A stretch of DNA of 64,000 nucleotides from Anaerolineae bacterium. Its GTDB lineage: Bacteria; Chloroflexota; Anaerolineae; Promineifilales; Promineifilaceae. Where the stretch lies: assembly GCA_023384415.1 (NCBI GenBank), contig JAHDWJ010000002.1:170190-234189 (forward strand), written 5' to 3'. Below the pieces are notes generated by a model that was not told the DNA's origin, made no database searches, and worked only from the letters and a program-made list of their open reading frames with translations. The position numbers and the translations under genes were made by a program. Positions 40,004 through 48,944 of the stretch are shown here, piece after piece (within the stretch, counting starts at the first letter, position 1; each line of letters opens with the position of its first letter).

Positions 40004-40537
40004 TTATCGCTGGTTTGCGGCCAGCACTTTCTCTTTGTTCTCTCGTACCCACTTGGGATCACGTAGCTGCTCTGGTGTGGGGGCACTAGCTCCCCCAGTG
40101 CGATTGCTGCCCACCGGTGGCACCCCGGGTGTGGTGGGCCGCAGATACGCGGCCATCTTTTGGGCATCGGCCGTGAGCTCTTCCAGGGTGTTCCCTATCA
40201 GTCGCCCGGCCAAATCGGCCGGGATGCCGTGCTGACTGGCTGCCTGCAACCGCATCTGGTTCAGGCTGGCGGCCGTGAGCTGGTTTCGCAGTTCGGTTAA
40301 TTCCTGCTCCCGTTTTTCCGCCAACTCCTTCCACTTGGCTTCTTCGGCCAGACGCTTCTCCTCAGTGGCTTTGGCCTGGCTCTGGAAGGTGGCGAGTTGG
40401 ACCTCTAATTCCTTAGCCTGTTTGTTGACCTCAGCAAAGCGGGCGTAAGGCACGGGACCGGGGTCGGTGGCCGTTGGCTGTTGGCCGTTAGCGGTTGGCT
40501 GTTGGCCGTCAGGGGTAGGTTGGTCTGTCAGTAACAT
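40004..40537 (-). CDS. Scaffold protein (P2)
   Basis: 177 aa from ATG 40537. N-terminus has Gln/Thr-rich repeats (DGQQPTANGQQPTATD), then a coiled coil and DPKWVRENKEKVL. Homologue of P1 10312-10815. The reading frame reaches back into the holin-like gene without a good start. Confidence 0.8.
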   Translation of the reverse strand: MLLTDQPTPDGQQPTANGQQPTATDPGPVPYARFAEVNKQAKELEVQLATFQSQAKATEEKRLAEEAKWKELAEKREQELTELRNQLTAASLNQMRLQAASQHGIPADLAGRLIGNTLEELTADAQKMAAYLRPTTPGVPPVGSNRTGGASAPTPEQLRDPKWVRENKEKVLAANQR

Positions 40538-40574
40538 TGGAATTCTCCTTCGTTTTTTACGGGCAACGCCCCGG

Positions 40575-40823
40575 TTAAAACCGACTAAACAAGGCGATAG
40601 ATGACAACACAATCGCCAATCCAGCTATGGCACTATTGATACCCATGATCCATTTGATGCTATCCAGGGTGCGTTCGATGTATACAACCTTGATATGCAG
40701 TTCCACAATGCCAGCCAGCAAATATTGACGTACTTCCCGGTCACTGGCTTTGTCTAAATCCATCAGTTGGTTGATGCGGTGGGCAGCGTCATGGAGTCCA
40801 CCTATCTTGGGATTATTGTTCAT
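40575..40823 (-). CDS. Small protein with C-terminal membrane segment, holin/hemolysin-XhlA-like (82 aa)
   Basis: Soluble coiled N-terminal part (DREVRQYLLAGIVELHIKVV, YIERTLDSIKWIMG) then one membrane segment INSAIAGLAIVLSSIALFSRF. The layout is like XhlA-type lysis accessory proteins. Last gene of the moved fibre cassette. Confidence 0.55.
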   Translation of the reverse strand: MNNNPKIGGLHDAAHRINQLMDLDKASDREVRQYLLAGIVELHIKVVYIERTLDSIKWIMGINSAIAGLAIVLSSIALFSRF

Positions 40824-40836
40824 CCGTCACCTCTGT

Positions 40837-41052
40837 TCATCTGCCTACACGCCGTTCCAGATTGGCTTCTCTGAGGTACAACGTGGCGATCATTGTGGCC
40901 CGCCTCTGCCGGGCATTCACCTTTTTTGCCAACGCAATCTGCCGCAATTCGTGGTTATTTAGCTCGGCTAATTCTGCCAGAGAGAGAAGCGGCCAGGTGC
41001 GTCGCTGTTTTCTTTCTGCCATTTGCTGGATGGCTTCATCTATCGGGTGCAT
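40837..41052 (-). CDS. Small basic helical protein of the fibre cassette (71 aa)
   Basis: MHPIDEAIQQMAERKQRRTW then LAELNNHELRQIALAKKVNA. Start ATG 41052 just overlaps the Ig-like gene's end. No family recognised. Confidence 0.58.
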   Translation of the reverse strand: MHPIDEAIQQMAERKQRRTWPLLSLAELAELNNHELRQIALAKKVNARQRRATMIATLYLREANLERRVGR

Positions 41053-41053
41053 A

Positions 41054-41323
41054 TTAACGATCAAGACAGTTAATAATCATGGTGCGCTCATCTGTGCGCC
41101 CTTGATTGGTGGTAATAGTACAGACCACCCGGTATTTTGTGTGGATCGCGCCACCGCTTAACCAGGCGGTTACACTGGTATTCCCATCAGAGACATTGTG
41201 ACTATCCAGGGTGAGGCCCGATGCCGTCACGGTGTGGCTGGTGATTGTTTCACCATCGGCCAGCCAATCTGACCAATCCCATTTGTAATCCAGGACTGCC
41301 TGGGGGTCTTTGGTAAATTCCAT
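41054..41323 (-). CDS. Ig-like fibre cassette protein (89 aa)
   Basis: DPQAVLDYKWDWSDWLADGE and CTITTNQGRTDERTMII match the small Ig-like virion proteins found in many siphophages. Corresponds by position to P1 3781-4101. Confidence 0.72.
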   Translation of the reverse strand: MEFTKDPQAVLDYKWDWSDWLADGETITSHTVTASGLTLDSHNVSDGNTSVTAWLSGGAIHTKYRVVCTITTNQGRTDERTMIINCLDR

Positions 41324-41333
41324 GACTGCACCG

Positions 41334-41756
41334 TTACGCTATTTGCAACACCCCATCGGCAGCATCAAAATCAATGGTCAGGGTTTCCCCATCGGCCAGG
41401 GTAATTTCACTGCCATAGTCGTACCAGCCAATCAATGGATCAGCCGGTGATGTGGGGGTGTCGTTGTAAATAACCACGTAACGAAACGGCCCCACGCTGC
41501 CCCCGCCGGCCGTCAACACCAGGTCAGCCAATACTAGCTTGTAGATCCCAGATGTTTGGGCACTGCTAGTTGTGGTGATGTTGCGACTGGATAAATTGGT
41601 GTAGCTGATCTGGGTCAAGTTGGCTAAAACGGTGTTGGTCGCTGCCGGGGCATTCGCGGCCGCGCACAACGCCACCACCAATTGATCAGTCCCCAGGTCG
41701 TGTACCTTTTCGGCTAGATGCTCCACAAAAGCATGGAATTTGTTGAATGTTGCCAT
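41334..41756 (-). CDS. Tail fibre cassette protein (140 aa)
   Basis: MATFNKFHAFVEHLAEKVHD start, DLGTDQLVVALC, then RYVVIYNDTP and WYDYGSEITLADGETLTIDF, a pattern common in small phage virion proteins. P1 equivalent 3326-3781. Confidence 0.7.
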   Translation of the reverse strand: MATFNKFHAFVEHLAEKVHDLGTDQLVVALCAAANAPAATNTVLANLTQISYTNLSSRNITTTSSAQTSGIYKLVLADLVLTAGGGSVGPFRYVVIYNDTPTSPADPLIGWYDYGSEITLADGETLTIDFDAADGVLQIA

Positions 41757-41767
41757 GAGTCACTCCT

Positions 41768-43183
41768 TTAGGTGATGGCGTAAACGCGGGCTTCGGCCCC
41801 AACCGGTAGCACACGATTCTCAGCCCCAATTAAATAAAGCCTGCTTTCCGCGTCTATCGAATAGACGCGCTCCACTGGGGTTTCAATCCCAGAGTAATCA
41901 AACAAAATATCGTGCCCGGCGAGGGTGAAGGCGGCATAGGTGGCCACAACCACATAATCCACCACATAGGCCACATCTTGACCAGCCAACACATAGTTGG
42001 CCTGCCCCGCGCTAATCATGCGCCCGGCCAACACGAAGGCATCTTCACCGCTCATGGTGTAGGTGGCCTGGCTGATGGTTAAGAGGCGATCTGCCAACAG
42101 GTTCACATCTTGACCGGCAAGGGCAAAACTGGCCTGGGCTGAAGAAATCGTTCTTTGCGCCTGTAAGATTGCCGCCTGCCCGTCAAGGGTGAAGTTGGCC
42201 TGCCCAGCACTGATGGTGTAGCCACCAGCCCCACTGTAATCCAGGTTGGCATCCTGCCCACTCAGGGTGTAGCTTTGTTGATTGGCCGTCAATAGGCGGT
42301 CTGACAGAAGCGCGGCCGCTTGCCCACTCAGGACAAAACTGGCCTGAGTCACTACCGTCAACCGGTCTACCCGCAACGCGGCCGCTTGCCCACTCAGGGT
42401 GAAGCTGGCCTGATTAGCCGCCAATCTATACCCCGCCCTAAGATTGGCCGCTTGCCCACTCAGGACAAAACTGGCTTGAGTCGCTAACGCCAACCGGTCT
42501 ATCCGCAACGCGGCCGCTTGCCCACTCAGGGTGAAGCTGGCCTGATTGGCCGTCAACAGCACCGCTCGCAAGAGCGCGGCCGCCTGCCCCGCCAGGGTGA
42601 AGATACCAACCGCAGCCAGTAAATCGTCATGTCCACTGCTGCCAAAATCAATGTCTAGTTTGGCAGCCTTCGTGGTCGAACCATCATGCGCGTAAAATTC
42701 TTGCCATTCCTGATTGTCCGAACCATTGTCGCGCAGCAAAAACGCCATCGCATTGCCACTAGACCAGCCAGAGCGATTCACAATCTCCTGTACAATCGCG
42801 GTTACGTCAAACTGACGTTCCTGATCTGTAACCACATTTGCCAGGCTGCCCGTCCCCACGTTGGCCGTCGTATTGCTACGACCAGAGATATTGCCATTTG
42901 TGGCGGCAAACACGGCTGCATTATCAGCCGCTTCACCATAAATAGTCGCCTGTATCGTGGCCCCACCAGCGTTGTACGTATCACTCCAGGTGATCGTTAG
43001 GATCGCTTGGTTAATCGTTTCCCCCTGGCTGATAGCTACCAAAAACGCCACCGCCGCCACCACCGAATTACCACCAAAGCTACCCACCGGCAGAGATGAC
43101 GCCGTGATGTCACCAAATGTCCCCGCTGACAGCTGATGGCCGTCACGATTTGACGCTGCAACCTGCAAATTCAGGGTACTCAT
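41768..43183 (-). CDS. Fibre/adhesin with eleven 22-aa repeats (P2)
   Basis: 471 aa. N-terminal domain (residues 1 to about 185) matches P1 4098-5396 (STLNLQVAASNRDGHQ, IYGEAADNAAVFAAT, NRSGWSSGNAMAFLL). Then about eleven repeats of the type SFTLSGQAAALRxDRLxxxxQA, then a Val/Tyr-rich tail ending VGAEARVYAIT. Located between minor head and scaffold genes, unlike P1. Likely a virion appendage. Confidence 0.78.
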   Translation of the reverse strand: MSTLNLQVAASNRDGHQLSAGTFGDITASSLPVGSFGGNSVVAAVAFLVAISQGETINQAILTITWSDTYNAGGATIQATIYGEAADNAAVFAATNGNISGRSNTTANVGTGSLANVVTDQERQFDVTAIVQEIVNRSGWSSGNAMAFLLRDNGSDNQEWQEFYAHDGSTTKAAKLDIDFGSSGHDDLLAAVGIFTLAGQAAALLRAVLLTANQASFTLSGQAAALRIDRLALATQASFVLSGQAANLRAGYRLAANQASFTLSGQAAALRVDRLTVVTQASFVLSGQAAALLSDRLLTANQQSYTLSGQDANLDYSGAGGYTISAGQANFTLDGQAAILQAQRTISSAQASFALAGQDVNLLADRLLTISQATYTMSGEDAFVLAGRMISAGQANYVLAGQDVAYVVDYVVVATYAAFTLAGHDILFDYSGIETPVERVYSIDAESRLYLIGAENRVLPVGAEARVYAIT

Positions 43184-44082
43184 CTCTTCGCCAACTCCTC
43201 TTTAGCATCCGCTTCCATCTCCCCCGTCACCAACCCACTGCGACTATCAAACTCCGCCACATACGCCACCACCGTCGTTCGACAATTCCAATGGAAGGGC
43301 GGATTCATTTGCAGCCCGCCAAAGCTGGGAGTGCCCACCACTTCAAACGGCTTATCTATTGGCCGTATCTGCCCATGTATCATCAGGCAGGTTTTTGTCG
43401 TCCTATCCCCAATAGCGGCTACCGCTTGCTTCATCAGGCCGGGGATATATTGCCTGGCCCGCTCGTAATACATCAGCTTGGCCATATTCGTGGCCTGCAC
43501 ATACGCCCGGCGCGTTGCCAACTCAGCACTGGTCAATCCTCTGGGGAATACCCCCGTACCCCGGCCAAACAATGCTCTGGCAATATCCTGCATCCTATCC
43601 CCACTGGCCAGCCGCTCCCGCATCTCCGCCAGCAAAATCGCCCGTGTGGCCCCCACAATGCCCGGGATCTGGTCTAATGCCGGCCCCACCGTTAGCTCTA
43701 GCAGCGTGTTCATGCCAAACTGCTGAAACGGGGTGATCCCCATCGCTCGTGTCAATATGCCAATCTCACTGGCCGCCTGCGCGAAGGCCAGATCACTGGC
43801 TTGCGTCAGTCCCTGCCTGACCAGCTCCCCATACTCTTGCTCTAACTGCCCCAACCGCCGCTCAATCGCCTGAATCAATTGCAGATCGTTAGCCAGCCGC
43901 CTTGCGCCATCGGGAGTCATCTCCCCCATTTCGCCGACCCGCTCCACAAATCGCCCCTGGAGATCACGCCGGGCATTCTCGTACGCTCTGGCAATATCGC
44001 GCACCAGGCGATCTTCCAGCCGCGCCGCCTGCCCGGCCGCTCGTTCATTCAGCCGCAAAATATCCCCGTATAGATCAGCCAT
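43180..44082 (-). CDS. Minor head protein, Mu F/SPP1 gp7-like (P2)
   Basis: 300 aa from ATG 44082 (GGGG 6 bp upstream; ATG 44088 is the alternative). PPFHWNCRTTVVAY near the C-terminus and TTKTCLMIHGQIRPID are family marks. Homologue of P1 10849-11751. Confidence 0.85.
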   Translation of the reverse strand: MADLYGDILRLNERAAGQAARLEDRLVRDIARAYENARRDLQGRFVERVGEMGEMTPDGARRLANDLQLIQAIERRLGQLEQEYGELVRQGLTQASDLAFAQAASEIGILTRAMGITPFQQFGMNTLLELTVGPALDQIPGIVGATRAILLAEMRERLASGDRMQDIARALFGRGTGVFPRGLTSAELATRRAYVQATNMAKLMYYERARQYIPGLMKQAVAAIGDRTTKTCLMIHGQIRPIDKPFEVVGTPSFGGLQMNPPFHWNCRTTVVAYVAEFDSRSGLVTGEMEADAKEELAKR

Positions 44083-45340
44083 TTTCATCCCCAGACAACA
44101 AGGCTCTTTCTCGTTCCAATGCCAATGATTGAAGTTCTTTGCTGGTGGTAGCCTGATCAATCTGTAACCGGGTGAGGGCATCAATGGAGATGACAGGCCG
44201 CCCAACATCCAGCTTCAGCACCGGGCTATCCAACACAGCCAATTCATGCAGCCCCATCGCGGCCGCGGCCCGCCCGGCCAGCCGCATCGCCTGGCGCAGC
44301 CCATAATCCACCGGTTTACGCAGCCGTCGGATTTTGCATACCGCTTCGGCCATTTGCAGTTCAATTGTGGCTGAGGCAATCCGCTCCAGCCCGGCCAATT
44401 TGGCGAAAGCCAGCTCGGGCAGCCCCTCTTTGACCTCTTCCTTGATCTCTTTGATGAACGCTAAGAAGCCGTCAAAGTCCACTTCGGCCAGCACTGCCTT
44501 GATGTCGCTCCCCTCTGGGAAAAACCAGACTGTATCCCCACTCTTGGTCAAATCGCCCGCCTCAGCCCCGATGGCGGCCCACTGTGGCTCTACATGCTTG
44601 CGGATGATATTAGACAGATGTGTGGCCTGTTGATTGACCTCATCCAGGCTGGCGATCACGTCGTCAAATGTCGGTTCCCCTTCCCCATCGCCAGGGTCAT
44701 CCACCGCGGCCGCGAACGGCACAAATCCCAACCCATTCACATACGCCGGTGGCCGTCCTTCAAAGCCTTCCGGCTCCCCATTGCGATACGTCCGGATCAA
44801 ATCCGGATCAATCACCGTTGCCAATTCATCCCCCCCATGCTCCATCTCTATAAAGACCAGCCGTTTTGGTCTGGCGTCATACCGCCCCATCCGCTCCACC
44901 ACATACCGGTCAGGCCGAAGTACCTGCAAGCTCACCTGGTTTTGCTCCCGGTCATCCACCACCAGCAACCCCGCCTCACCCATGGCCACCGTAAACCGGG
45001 TATAAATATCCCCCTCTACCTCCCAGGCCGATGCCTCAAACAGGGCCTCAACCGCCCCTTGCAGCTCACTGGCGGCCGGTACAATCGCCCATCCCCCCGG
45101 AATCAGAGCTACATCCAAATTGACGGCACGGGCCAGGGGGGTGAAGAGCGGCCGCGTTGCATTAGCAATGCGCTGCTGGGTGTACTGCCCCAGCTCACTC
45201 CCCCCCATCCCAGAGGGCTTATACACCTCAGCCTTATAATATTTCCAATAATTCCCATAGAGCCGTTTCCGCCGCTCATACAGCCCCGCCAGCGGCTTAA
45301 ACTCCTCTATTTGGAAGACGCTCTTCGTACCACCACTCAT
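44075..45340 (-). CDS. Portal protein (P2)
   Basis: 421 aa; NYWKYYKAE, PLARAVNLDVALIPGGW, SNIIRKHVEPQWAAIGAEAG. Collinear with P1 11741-13009. Confidence 0.88.
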   Translation of the reverse strand: MSGGTKSVFQIEEFKPLAGLYERRKRLYGNYWKYYKAEVYKPSGMGGSELGQYTQQRIANATRPLFTPLARAVNLDVALIPGGWAIVPAASELQGAVEALFEASAWEVEGDIYTRFTVAMGEAGLLVVDDREQNQVSLQVLRPDRYVVERMGRYDARPKRLVFIEMEHGGDELATVIDPDLIRTYRNGEPEGFEGRPPAYVNGLGFVPFAAAVDDPGDGEGEPTFDDVIASLDEVNQQATHLSNIIRKHVEPQWAAIGAEAGDLTKSGDTVWFFPEGSDIKAVLAEVDFDGFLAFIKEIKEEVKEGLPELAFAKLAGLERIASATIELQMAEAVCKIRRLRKPVDYGLRQAMRLAGRAAAAMGLHELAVLDSPVLKLDVGRPVISIDALTRLQIDQATTSKELQSLALERERALLSGDENG

Positions 45341-45358
45341 AACGCAATCCTTAACAAC

Positions 45359-46954
45359 CTAACCAAACCCCACCACTTTGACCGAACTCACCCCCCGGTT
45401 GCCTGTGCCAATACCAAAATATTGTGTTCCCACACTCACCACATCAATGCCGTCATCATGGCTGCCCCTGGGGAACGCTTCTACCTGGTCCAGAAACCAG
45501 CCATTCCACGCCCCATCCACCAGGTACACCAGCCCCCCCTCAGCCCTATCCCGCCAGGCCGCGCTCTTCACCACCTTGTCCCCCCTCATCCGGGGCAATG
45601 TTTTCAGGCGGCGGCTCATCAAATCAGCATCCGCCCGTAAATCATCGAAGGCGATCCGGTCTACAAAATCATTGGCACTGGCCGCGCCCACCCCTGGTGT
45701 CGTCAGCATAATCCGCTTGACGTGCTGTTTGGCCTGGGTCAGGGTACATTGCCACCGGTGCATATCCCCAATCACCAGCCGGGCATCCTGCCTATTTCCC
45801 CCTGGTGTCCATAATCCAATCAGTCCCATCGCCGTCCAGTCTGGGTCATTGCTCTTGGTTTTGGCTACCTGTTTTTCCGTGAAGGCAAAATCTATAATCC
45901 AAATCCACCGTACATCTGTGCCCGGTTTACTGGCCAGACTCTTAAAATGATGCCGCCCCAGCAGATACCCCCCTTCCCGGCGCGGTCGGCCCTGATACAG
46001 GGCTTCAAAGGCCGCTGGCCCTAATCGCTTCGTTGCCAAAAGCTGCTCGCGGCTGTATCGGCTGGGCCATAACGCTTCCCCCGCAGCCCGCCCCAGCAGA
46101 TCAGCCTTATCTACTGGCAGCCCCAACAGCCCCGCGCTTTCCCGCTCCGCCTGGGTTTCGGCCAGGGCAGGCAGGCGTATCATCACAATCCGATCCCCGT
46201 GTTCCTGGTTAGCCAGCATCCGCCCCACAATATCATCCTCATGCCATCGGGTGAGGGGAATGACCACGAAGCCACCCGGATTAACACGGGTACGGGCCGT
46301 GGTCAGCCACCATTGCCACTTCGATTCACGACTGGTGGGGCTGGCCGCATCGGCAAAATCCTTTACCGGGTCATCAATGACCATCATGTCAGCCCCTTGC
46401 CCGGTTAAGGCACCACCCACACCGGTAGCAATGCAGGTGGTGGTGGGTTCACCGAGCAACGCCCAGTTGTTGGCCGCGCTCCGGTTGGGGTCAATCACCA
46501 CGCCGGGGAACACCTCACCAAATTCGGGCGTATCCCGTACCGTCGTTAGCACCGCCCGGCTGTTCGTCACGGCCAATTCAGCCCCGTAGCTGGTCAAAAT
46601 AACCTGGTGGGGCCTGCCTTCATTCACCCTCTTGCCAATAAACCAGGCCACCGCTTTGTTAATGAGGGATGATTTCCAATGACGTGGCGGGGCTTCAATG
46701 ACCACAATCTTCACCCCATCCCCTGGTACATCAGCCCACAATTCCCCACTTTCCGCTTGTCTCAGCTTGTCACCGATGAAGAGCAGGTGGTTGGCCTGAT
46801 ACTCTTTAGCCATTTTGTCATCTACATAGCTGGCAAAATGGGCCGGATGGCGTTGGGCCAACAGCATTCTGGCCCGGCGCGCCCGCTCGGCAATGGCTTC
46901 ACGTTGGGCATGGGCGAGCGGTCTAGAAGGGGAGTTCGCTATAGTTGGGGTCAT
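45359..46954 (-). CDS. terL: Terminase large subunit (P2)
   Basis: 531 aa from ATG 46954. P-loop IEAPPRHWKSS, Walker B ADMMVIDDPVKD, TRWHEDDIVGRML, nuclease IIDFAFTEKQ and SHDDGIDVVSVG. Homologous to P1 13002-14606. Overlaps the small subunit gene by 32 bp. Confidence 0.93.
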   Translation of the reverse strand: MTPTIANSPSRPLAHAQREAIAERARRARMLLAQRHPAHFASYVDDKMAKEYQANHLLFIGDKLRQAESGELWADVPGDGVKIVVIEAPPRHWKSSLINKAVAWFIGKRVNEGRPHQVILTSYGAELAVTNSRAVLTTVRDTPEFGEVFPGVVIDPNRSAANNWALLGEPTTTCIATGVGGALTGQGADMMVIDDPVKDFADAASPTSRESKWQWWLTTARTRVNPGGFVVIPLTRWHEDDIVGRMLANQEHGDRIVMIRLPALAETQAERESAGLLGLPVDKADLLGRAAGEALWPSRYSREQLLATKRLGPAAFEALYQGRPRREGGYLLGRHHFKSLASKPGTDVRWIWIIDFAFTEKQVAKTKSNDPDWTAMGLIGLWTPGGNRQDARLVIGDMHRWQCTLTQAKQHVKRIMLTTPGVGAASANDFVDRIAFDDLRADADLMSRRLKTLPRMRGDKVVKSAAWRDRAEGGLVYLVDGAWNGWFLDQVEAFPRGSHDDGIDVVSVGTQYFGIGTGNRGVSSVKVVGFG

Positions 46955-47498
46955 CTTCCTCACCCGCCTGGGCCAGAGCCAATAGCTCTGCATCACTCAT
47001 CTGCTTCATCGCTTCCCCAGCCTTGTTTTGCGACATAGCCAATTCATGTTTATCGGTGAGCAGCCCCAGCCGTTGGTAGTAGGTTTTGCGGTCCTGATTA
47101 TTTTTGTAATCGCTGGAAGAGGCGGCTGTTACCAACGCCTTATCTACATCAGCCAGAGCATGGAGCAGGCTCGCCTGGGAAACGGCCAGAATCTTCGCCT
47201 GTACCGCCGGGTCCCGTTCCCATTCCACAATGCGGCCGGTATTGCCCAGCCCCAACAGGGTAGCAAGCTCTTGTTTGGTTTTTGGCTTCCGCTCCTGCTT
47301 GGGCAAACAGAGCCAGGCTATCACCGCCGCCTTCCGCCAGTACCACCCCCGCTCTACCAACTCCCCATAGGCATCATGCCATTCCACCCCTTCGCTGTGC
47401 AGGGCCAACTCAAAAAGCCCCCGCTCCGCAGCGTGGGTGTGATCCAATATGGGTTGGTCTTCCGCCGGCATACCCGGCAATGTGGCCTGAACTGTCAT
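46923..47498 (-). CDS. terS: Terminase small subunit (P2)
   Basis: 191 aa. KQELATLLGLGNTGRIVEWE is HTH-like; SDYKNNQDRKTYYQRLGLLT is the conserved end. First gene of the P2 late block. Confidence 0.85.
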   Translation of the reverse strand: MTVQATLPGMPAEDQPILDHTHAAERGLFELALHSEGVEWHDAYGELVERGWYWRKAAVIAWLCLPKQERKPKTKQELATLLGLGNTGRIVEWERDPAVQAKILAVSQASLLHALADVDKALVTAASSSDYKNNQDRKTYYQRLGLLTDKHELAMSQNKAGEAMKQMSDAELLALAQAGEEDDPNYSELPF

Positions 47499-47623
47499 TG
47501 CTTCACCTTGTCGTGAAGCCTTCCCCCGCTTCCGAAAATTCGTTATACTGTGCGTAGTTTATCGTAAAGTTTGCCTTGTTGTCAAACTACAACCAAAGGC
47601 ACCCCCCAAAAGGACAAAAAACC

Positions 47624-47926
47624 ATGCCCCAACGTATCTTTTTCCTCTTTTCTCTACTGCTTCTGGGCTTCGGTCTATTAAGCTACACCCCGGCCAGCCT
47701 TGCCCCATCTAGCCCCAACACTCCTCTCATGGTGCAATCCCTCAATCCCACCCCAGAGCCGCAGCACATCCACCTCTTGGAACACGGCCACGCTTACATC
47801 CTCTGCGGTGGCTCCCTGCTTGCCAAAGCAGCGGATGAGGCCAATCCCAGCTATCCCACCGCCTCCCTACGGGCCACATCCTACGGCCCAGATGTCTGGC
47901 TGCTCGAATGTCTGCCCCCAGAATAA
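47624..47926 (+). CDS. Small exported protein in the late/accessory junction (100 aa)
   Basis: ATG 47624 (MPQRIFFLFSLLLLGFGLLS) gives a signal peptide; the longer frame start at 47576 does not. Mature part is Pro-rich (NPTPEPQHIHLLEHGHAYIL) with two Cys. It is the only plus-strand gene in this region, has its own terminator at 47935-47961, and is probably expressed in the lysogen. Confidence 0.68.
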   Translation: MPQRIFFLFSLLLLGFGLLSYTPASLAPSSPNTPLMVQSLNPTPEPQHIHLLEHGHAYILCGGSLLAKAADEANPSYPTASLRATSYGPDVWLLECLPPE

Positions 47927-47934
47927 ACAAAAAA

Positions 47935-47961
47935 ACCCGGTCACAATGACCGGGTCTTTTT
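47935..47961 (+). terminator. Terminator of the exported-protein gene
   Basis: ACCCGGTCA/TGACCGGGT with a 3-nt loop, then CTTTTT. Confidence 0.88.
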
Positions 47962-48045
47962 GCCAATAAGGAGTAGAGCCGTTTACCAGTAGCTGTTTCC
48001 CAGGAGTCCCTTTTTTAGTCCTTCTCCCTCAGTCCTCACCCCTGG

Positions 48046-48080
48046 GGGTCAGCCCGACATCGGGAAAATCGGGCTGACCC
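48046..48080. terminator. Strong 12-bp inverted repeat, probably terminator of the leftward accessory operon
   Basis: GGGTCAGCCCGA/TCGGGCTGACCC with an 11-nt loop. No long T-run on either side. It lies between the ends of the convergent exported-protein gene and the accessory operon. Confidence 0.55.
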
Positions 48081-48149
48081 AGGTGTGTGGCGATGGGGGG
48101 AAGGTCACACAACACCATCATACACCATTCCAAACAATCGTCAAGCCAA

Positions 48150-48506
48150 TTATGTTTTATCGCAATCCTTCACCCCTGGCCAGGATGCCATCATCTCTGC
48201 TACAACCGCAGGATCGTAATAGCGCAGATTCTCCCAGCGTTGCCTACCATTCCGGTCATGCTCATAAAATAGAAACGTTCCTGCCTCGATCTGCTTTTTC
48301 AGCTGCACCAGTACCTCATTGACAACATACTGCGGCCGTTTCAAATATCCATTCCCATCTGCCCACAAAAAAGACTGGGCATTAATAAGAAACGTTCTGC
48401 GAACCCGTACATTGTTGTCAACCATCGTCACATACACAAAATAGTGATGAGTGCTGCTCACCCACCCATTACTGCTCACCCGGATATTCCAATAACGCTT
48501 TTTCAT
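48150..48506 (-). CDS. Unknown protein (118 aa), last of the accessory operon
   Basis: MKKRYWNIRVSSNGWVSSTH, then VRRTFLINAQSFLWADGNGY and RWENLRYYDPAVVAEMMASW. Basic, aromatic-rich. No family recognised. Confidence 0.62.
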   Translation of the reverse strand: MKKRYWNIRVSSNGWVSSTHHYFVYVTMVDNNVRVRRTFLINAQSFLWADGNGYLKRPQYVVNEVLVQLKKQIEAGTFLFYEHDRNGRQRWENLRYYDPAVVAEMMASWPGVKDCDKT

Positions 48507-48517
48507 CCGTATTCCCC

Positions 48518-48766
48518 CTAATCTGGCTTATCTTTCTTCACCCAACAACCAATGTGGGGTTGCCAGCGATAGTCTTGTTTTTCCAGCCAGGCATACAGGT
48601 CAGACCGCCGCATCCGTTCAGCCTTGAGAACATGCCTTACCATAAAATAGTGCAACGGGAGATCGCCGGCTTTAATTGAAGCAAATTTTTCGATAGCAGC
48701 TAACGCTTTTTTTGTAAGCGGCTCCCTCGGTAGCATGGGGGGTACTGCTCGTGCTTTTCGTTTCAT
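48518..48766 (-). CDS. Unknown small basic protein (82 aa)
   Basis: C-terminal part MRRSDLYAWLEKQDYRWQPH looks like a winged helix. No further clue. Confidence 0.58.
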   Translation of the reverse strand: MKRKARAVPPMLPREPLTKKALAAIEKFASIKAGDLPLHYFMVRHVLKAERMRRSDLYAWLEKQDYRWQPHIGCWVKKDKPD

Positions 48767-48781
48767 CCCGCCTCCCTTTGG

Positions 48782-48934
48782 CTATTGCGGCCGACTCAGC
48801 CATTCCCACAGCATACACCCGGCTATCAGCCCCACCACCCCAGCCACCACCATCAAACAGATCACACTATACGTTGCCCACATAATTACCCCCTTATCAT
48901 CCACTCCGCAGATCGCTTCTTCGTCTTCATCCAT
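48782..48934 (-). CDS. Small single-segment membrane protein (50 aa)
   Basis: ATG 48934 with GAGGTGG upstream. Acidic N-terminus (MDEDEEAICGVDDKG), one membrane segment (WATYSVICLMVVAGVVGLIA), short end. Confidence 0.6.
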   Translation of the reverse strand: MDEDEEAICGVDDKGVIMWATYSVICLMVVAGVVGLIAGCMLWEWLSRPQ

Positions 48935-48944
48935 AACCCACCTC

